NCBI GenBank assembly: GCA_921293015.1
Contig: OV121085.1
Location: 20,659,911-20,723,910 of the forward strand
Source of the DNA: Phorcus lineatus
Taxonomy: Eukaryota; Mollusca; Gastropoda; Trochida; Trochidae
DNA: 64,000 bases
Reading direction: 5' to 3'
Positions within the stretch are counted from its first letter, which is position 1, and each line of letters begins with the position of its first letter. The notes beneath the pieces are model-generated. The model was given only the letters and a program-made list of their open reading frames with translations, ran no database searches and was not told the DNA's origin. This document shows positions 58,898 through 64,000 of the stretch, one piece after another. Both the position numbers and the translations under genes were made by a program.

Positions 58898-58975
58898 ATG
58901 ATTTTAAGGCTAACAACTTCTTCATTGTCAAATTCACTATGTTTCAGAGCATATGCTCACTCCTTCATCAGGTGG
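58898..58975 (-). ncRNA. hammerhead-ribozyme-like relic of a Penelope-like element
   Basis: Minus strand reads CCTGATGAAGGAGTGAGCAT, ATGCTCTGAAACATAGTG, then AATGAAGAAGTTGTTAGCC. CTGATGA and GAAA are the two conserved core boxes of the hammerhead ribozyme. Between them AGGAGU..GCUCU or GAGC..GCUC can form stem II, with one bulge or unpaired 5' bases. The downstream AAGAAGTTGTTAGCC matches the arms of the palindromic elements at 31547 and 53060. Penelope-like retroelements are known to carry such ribozymes. Cleavage-competent stems I and III are not evident. Confidence 0.5.
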
Positions 58976-59067
58976 GGTGTATGAAATAGGAAATGGCATC
59001 ATATATACCATATGACAAGAACACATTCAACAATACTCAGGAAACCTAATAAGATATATTAATTGTA

Positions 59068-59386
59068 TGAGAATATAGAGTGAGTGAGTGAGTTGGGGCT
59101 TAACGCCGCTTTCAAGATTATTTAACTTATATCGCGGCAGCTAGCATTATTGCAGGAGAAAAGCCCGTAACACCATTGTAGATATGCATTGCGGTGAAAC
59201 CTGCGAGCATCGGCTAGAACTAATGAACCATGGGTGGTACTGCCCTGAAATTCAGTGTAGTATTGCACCCAAACTTGACTGCGTGTAGAACAATTCTCTA
59301 CTGCAGACAAAGTTGCCGAGCCCCTGGCGGGATTCGAACCACTGACCTCTTGATCCGAAGCTATCCCGCCCCCGTGAGAATATAGA
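59068..59386 (-). mobile_element. full tRNA-derived SINE with 12-bp target duplication
   Basis: Body 59080..59374 flanked by TGAGAATATAGA at 59068..59079 and 59375..59386. On the minus strand it starts CGGGGGCGGGATAGCTTCGG, has an A-box-like TAGCTTCGGATCAAG and a perfect B box GGTTCGAATCC. It continues through a non-tRNA body and ends GCGGCGTTAAGCCCC then an (ACTC)n tail. The tail matches the fragment at 20874. The perfect duplication suggests a fairly recent insertion. Confidence 0.9.
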
Positions 59387-61869
59387 AAATTGGGGATTTG
59401 CAGCAAAAACATGAGGTAAGTATATATATACTTGAGTGGTAAAACAAAGAATGGCCGATAGGCTTTATTGAAGGAGTAAGCGTAGTCTCCGATGTGAATT
59501 ACACAATAAAGAAGATGTTATCTGGAAAATCTTGTCTTCAGTTAGTTTATCAATTCAAAATGCCCATCATTTTATATCATCTTTTCTTAATTCAAATAAA
59601 ATTCATAATTAGTGCTTTTCGGCTAGTAGTACTTTTACTTAATATGAATATTTTTCACATACCAAGGGCAAATGCTAATCTTCAACACTGGTTAATTGCC
59701 ATGTGCTCTCAACTTATTTCATTATAAGATGAACTATAATTACATGTTGTGGTGCACTAATGATACGCTGATTAACATCTTCTGTAAACATTCTAATTAA
59801 GTTTTTTAGAAGTATTTACAATCTAATGAAATGCAAAAATTTATATTTATGATCTTTCCTAAAATTAAATGCTGTTTAGGAAAGTTTGTTACGTAGGCAG
59901 ATCTGCGTAATAGGAAAAGGAAGAAGGCAGAAACAGAAATGACTCAGGGAATAGATTTGAGAATGTTCAGGATGGAAGTATGAAGTGACCAAAGGTCCTG
60001 GTCTAAATCCATATATGCTAATTATGACCATTTCTTGTAGTAAGTGAGGACGCTGTACTTGCACTTAGGATGGACTGCTTCAATGAATTTGTGGCCTTTT
60101 ACCTTCACTGTGATATGAACAGTGTAAATAAACTTCTACATGCTTGAATTTTCCATTGCTGTCATATCACTCCCAAAAGGCACAACGACATGATATCAAA
60201 TGTCATGAAGCAGAAAATGCTTCCTGAACTAAGAAGCAAGTGAAACTGAATTGATTGAGGGAACTCTTTTATAAAGTGAAACAACACATGCAATTCCTGT
60301 CATGCAATATATAACAAAAAGCATGGGCTACATGGAATTACAGTAGTAACTGAAGAGAGATGAGCTCTATAATTACAAGCCTGTATCTACAAGGACAAAC
60401 ATGTTAATCCATATTTATCAAGTGATCCTTTCTCAGTAAAATTACTGATTCATAAATAAGGTAAAAAAGAATGTGATGATGTCAATATAGACAGGTTTCC
60501 TCTATTTTTGACAGAACATTTTGTGTGTTTGACATTTAAGAACATGTGTACTAAAACAACAGTAAACCATATTGCATGATGCATTTCATAATGAACTCTT
60601 CTTGAGTAGATATCTTGAAAGGAGCACTAATAATGTAAATTTGATTTTCAATAAGTGCTCATTGGAAAATAGTTTTTAAAGAGTGATTTCCTCTAAAGGT
60701 TGCTGCAAACTTTCAAGGACTGTTGATGTCAATTTTTAGCCATTAAGTTTGAAAATAAGAAATGTTAAAAAGAGATGAGGAATAAGGAATGATTGTCATT
60801 TTAATAATCAAGTTACACATTGTATTGAATATATTGTTTCATACTCCACAAATGATAAAGAATTATGATTTTTGTAAGACTTTAAAATAAGGCAGTTAAA
60901 ACCAGACGGATAATAACTAGATAGTTTAGAAATTAAACCTACAAAATTGTATCTAAATAGTTTTTCAGAAATGAGTCTGTTTATAATCATCCTGTTGCTT
61001 TATTTCACAGCACAACAGGGGATGCCGTCAACAGGTTGTGATTACAGGCACATTGATCGCTCATCTTTTATCAATATTTTATGCATTTAAGCATTTAGTT
61101 AGTCATCTTGAAATATGGCCAAATCAGATTACCGCCACACTTAATCCCTGGTAATTAGTGAATTATTGCATGAAGACGTATTTTATAGAAAAGCCAATAA
61201 TATTTCAAACGAAAATCCCATTTAATCCATATCATAAAAAATGACTGAATTGCCTTTTCTTCTTTGACGGTATTAATCTTTATGAGCATAGCTAATCATA
61301 AACAAAGTCACCAGAGCAGATGATTTCAGGAAGATTCACTCGCAAATTATCGATAATACAAAGATCCGAAGTAAGTTGCGTGCGGTCATGCTGTTGTTAC
61401 GCATGATAAATACTTCTTCTATGTGTACACGTTAACAAAGGTAATTTCATCAATTTCCACTGGAATTTATGCTAAGTGGTGTATTACAGGGTTATTCACT
61501 GACACCTTGACTTTTCTGTTATCCAGCAGAGGCATCTCACAGTGTGAACTTGCTACTGCTGCTTTTTTGACAGGTTCGTATGTGTTTAATCAGTCTGTTT
61601 TGTGTTCAGCAGGGACAGGTCATACTGACCCAATCCATGATTAGATTCTTATACACTGAGGCAATGCTCTTGTCAATTTCAGTTCATGCATCAAAATTTG
61701 ACAACAAAATTGTTTTATAGGTCCGTGAATATTGATCATGAAATATTAGTTAGTGTTAATTTAAATATGAAAGGGCAGCAGAACAAGAAAGTTGCTTCTA
61801 CTAATGTGGTATACAGTGGTTATAAACTCCTAAACTTGTAGGTATTGTTTTGTTCTTAAATTCTGTGCT

Positions 61870-61932
61870 ATCCTTTAGCTCATGTGGCAGAGAATTAAAC
61901 TCACATCTGAAGGTCTTAGGTTTAGAACTGGC
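61870..61932 (+). mobile_element. tRNA-like relic
   Basis: TTTAGCTCATGTGGCAGAGA resembles an A box and AGGTTTAGAAC a decayed B box 35 bp further on, with the CATCTGAAGGTC middle also seen (CACCTGAAGGAC) in the relic at 56810. Probably the same SINE family. Confidence 0.4.
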
Positions 61933-64000
61933 CAGATTCATCTCCATATAACTGTCAAACCTTAGAATTAGCTGTAAAAGTTTATATTTACATATAAAAT
62001 CCTCAGCTCAAGAGATATGGTTTGTGTATATGTCAACTAAAAAAACAAATGGTAAGTGATGGATGTCAATGTACCAGTTCTCAAGACTGAACATGAAAGT
62101 ATCTTGTTTGATCGTTAATAAATCTCATATATATATATACATAAATGACATATAAAAAAAGAATATGCACAATATAGCATCTACATTTCATGCTTACACA
62201 AAATTAAAAACTGCTGACATATTTATACTACCTCATCAAAATTATGATTTCATTTACTAGACGGATGATTGTACAAAAGAGTTAATTGAATTGGCACAAC
62301 AAAAGCATCAGGTGAGCTCAGCTCAGATGTCCACAAGATCGTCTCTGATTGATACTGACAACCTGACAGAATAAAACTCTCTAAAATAGAAAACATGCTT
62401 CACATGGCGACCAGATGCTGGCCCATATTACATCACAGACCAAAAACCTTATCAATCTTTCAACAAGTGGATAATTGCCTATTATCTATCACATTATAAA
62501 TATTTATTGCAACAGCAAAGCTAAAAGTGTGGTCCATTATGATCCTGAGTGTTAAAACATGTTGAGAAATTAAATTTTGTTACACTTAGGCACACAGCCA
62601 AATAAAGTTCTTGTGAGAAGAAATGTTTATAAGTTCATGGTTTCACGTACATAATAGATTATATATCATGGACTTTTATTCATATGATACAATTTATTAA
62701 ATGTACCAAAATTACAAAAGACATCAATAATTTTTCTATGGCCATAAATGATGATCATTAAATACTGGTTAGTGAGGTTCCAAGTAAATTCAATAATATA
62801 AATCATGGGCAATTTTTGCATTAAAATGAAGAAGGCGCTAGGCATGAAAAAAGATGCAAGAGTAAATCTTTTTTTCGTAACCAGAAATAAAGTTTGGAAC
62901 TACTGCCAGCACAAAAATATAAAATAGTCGTTCTTACAGATATGTATTTTCAGTTGACAAATGGTTGTTTGGGTTAAGAATTGGAAAATTACAAAATTAT
63001 ATTTCTAAATGACAATGAAATACTGTTTTGTGTATATATTTAAGTGATGCGACGATGCCGAAGAAACATTGATTATCATCCAACGGAATCAACCTAATAT
63101 TATGCAGCAATTCACCAAACTCCTTTGTATCATTTGAACCAAAATGTCTCTATCAAGATGCTAATCACTCTGCAACTAGGTAACAAAAGTTTGTATGTAA
63201 TATATGGCAATTTCATCTTTGATTTCTATACCTGGATCCAAAATTTAGACATAAACGACATGAATCCTTGGTAAATATCGAGAGCACTCTGTCCCCCAGA
63301 CAGGGGTTATGGAGGTACAGTAAGCAGCTGAAGGATTAATAAGGATAGGGTCAGAGAAGGCCCCTCACATCCTCTTCATCAAGTGATTGATTCCGGAGGT
63401 CAATAACCCTTGATGCCAAGTTCTATTGGTTCCAGGATGTTCTGGTGCTCTTGGTTTCAATGTGGTACCATTCCATTGTTTCATAAGTATCTTACTTGTG
63501 GAACAATGCAGTTCACTAACACTTTTTAAATGATTTCAAGTGATTTGTTGTTATCTTAATCTTGGTTTCCTTCCAATGTCATTATCTATCAGTATTTAAA
63601 AGTTTACAGTATCTAGGTTTTGAGTGCAATGTGGTCACATGGTTAGTACATTGGGTCCCTTTAGCTCAGGATGTAGCTTTTAGTTGATAAGCGTCCACTC
63701 AACCATTGGGAGGCAAGTGTTATCCCAAAGACATTAACACATGGGAGAATTTTCTTCATTGCTTGAAGCTCAGAATTTTAAGGATGCAACAATTGCTTGA
63801 ACTGACACTGCACTTTGGGTGCCGGGGCCGAGGGCAAACAACCAATTTCCAAATGCAATGATGACAATCAAGAATTATTATCATGGATTACTTTAAAGTT
63901 TCTTGTGGTAGGTATCTAAGCCTTAGTAACAATATAGTTCCCTTACAACAACATCTTCCCATGAACGACTTATACTTGCACAGTACCAAATGACTTGCCA

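Larger units (their letters stand above)
53457..64000 (-). other. DAGLA upstream intron / 5' region, first coding exon not found
   Basis: The exon at 53456 starts within an arginine codon, so an upstream coding exon must exist (about 45 residues with the N-terminal and first TM segment in human DAGLA). I scanned the minus strand to 64000 for a GC-richer frame with that character and a donor after phase 2 and found none. Listed separately: GAA tract, poly-A, tRNA-like relics, repeat copy, PLE relic and SINE. Diverged words also repeat between 56985 and 57480 (TCTC..GGAGGTAAACAC, CCCTTTAAGATG.C). Confidence 0.7.

Noticed and set aside
59122..59412. 96-codon minus frame ending with cysteine-rich residues
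   Set aside because: It lies within the SINE and uses its B box as coding sequence.
53457..64000. First coding exon of DAGLA
   Set aside because: I looked for a short N-terminal exon ending in phase 2 with a first TM segment and found no convincing candidate; a similarity search with the mollusc N terminus would decide.

Overview
The window is AT-rich animal nuclear DNA with long introns and dense interspersed and tandem repeats. Its SINEs end in a (GAGT)n tail joined to a TTAACGCCGC core. From memory these are abundant in gastropod genomes, abalone in particular, so a mollusc, probably a gastropod, is the best guess. Genus is not determinable here.

Two protein genes are supported, convergent and tail to tail. 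On the + strand, 382..1120 holds the last two coding exons of a gene matching SAXO4 (PPP1R32), an axonemal microtubule protein. On the - strand, 15 coding exons from 53456 down to 9105 encode about 1045 residues of an sn1-specific diacylglycerol lipase of the alpha type (DAGLA), the enzyme that makes the signalling lipid 2-arachidonoylglycerol. All 15 exons join in frame with GT..AG introns. Only the extreme N terminus, about 45 residues if the length follows the vertebrate protein, is not found. It should lie upstream of 64000 or in a small exon I could not see. Human SAXO4 and DAGLA both map to 11q12.2, so the pair looks like retained ancient linkage. The stop codons are about 8 kb apart.

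Region by region: 1121..9104 is intergenic plus 3' UTR, with a foldback MITE, a tRNA-like relic and a TTAGGG-rich double array. 9105..24395 is the compact catalytic and C-terminal half of DAGLA. Its 8.4 kb intron holds an element with five 145-bp repeats and a 1.8 kb 21-bp minisatellite, and smaller introns carry a MITE and a truncated SINE. 24396..29819 is an intron with an unusual CpG-rich degenerate array of about 190-bp units at 25.15..27.6 kb. 29955..35591 has a 66-bp-arm palindrome, a 0.4 kb duplication with a perfect DR1 nuclear-receptor site, and an 85-bp array that copies the 3' end and splice donor of the neighbouring exon. 35677..53244 holds a young 5'-truncated LINE with a perfect 17-bp target duplication, a 64-bp array and a MITE. 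53457..64000 is the first known intron or upstream DNA, with a GAA tract, a SINE with a 12-bp target duplication and a hammerhead-ribozyme-like Penelope relic.

No bacterial, viral, CRISPR or rRNA feature is seen.
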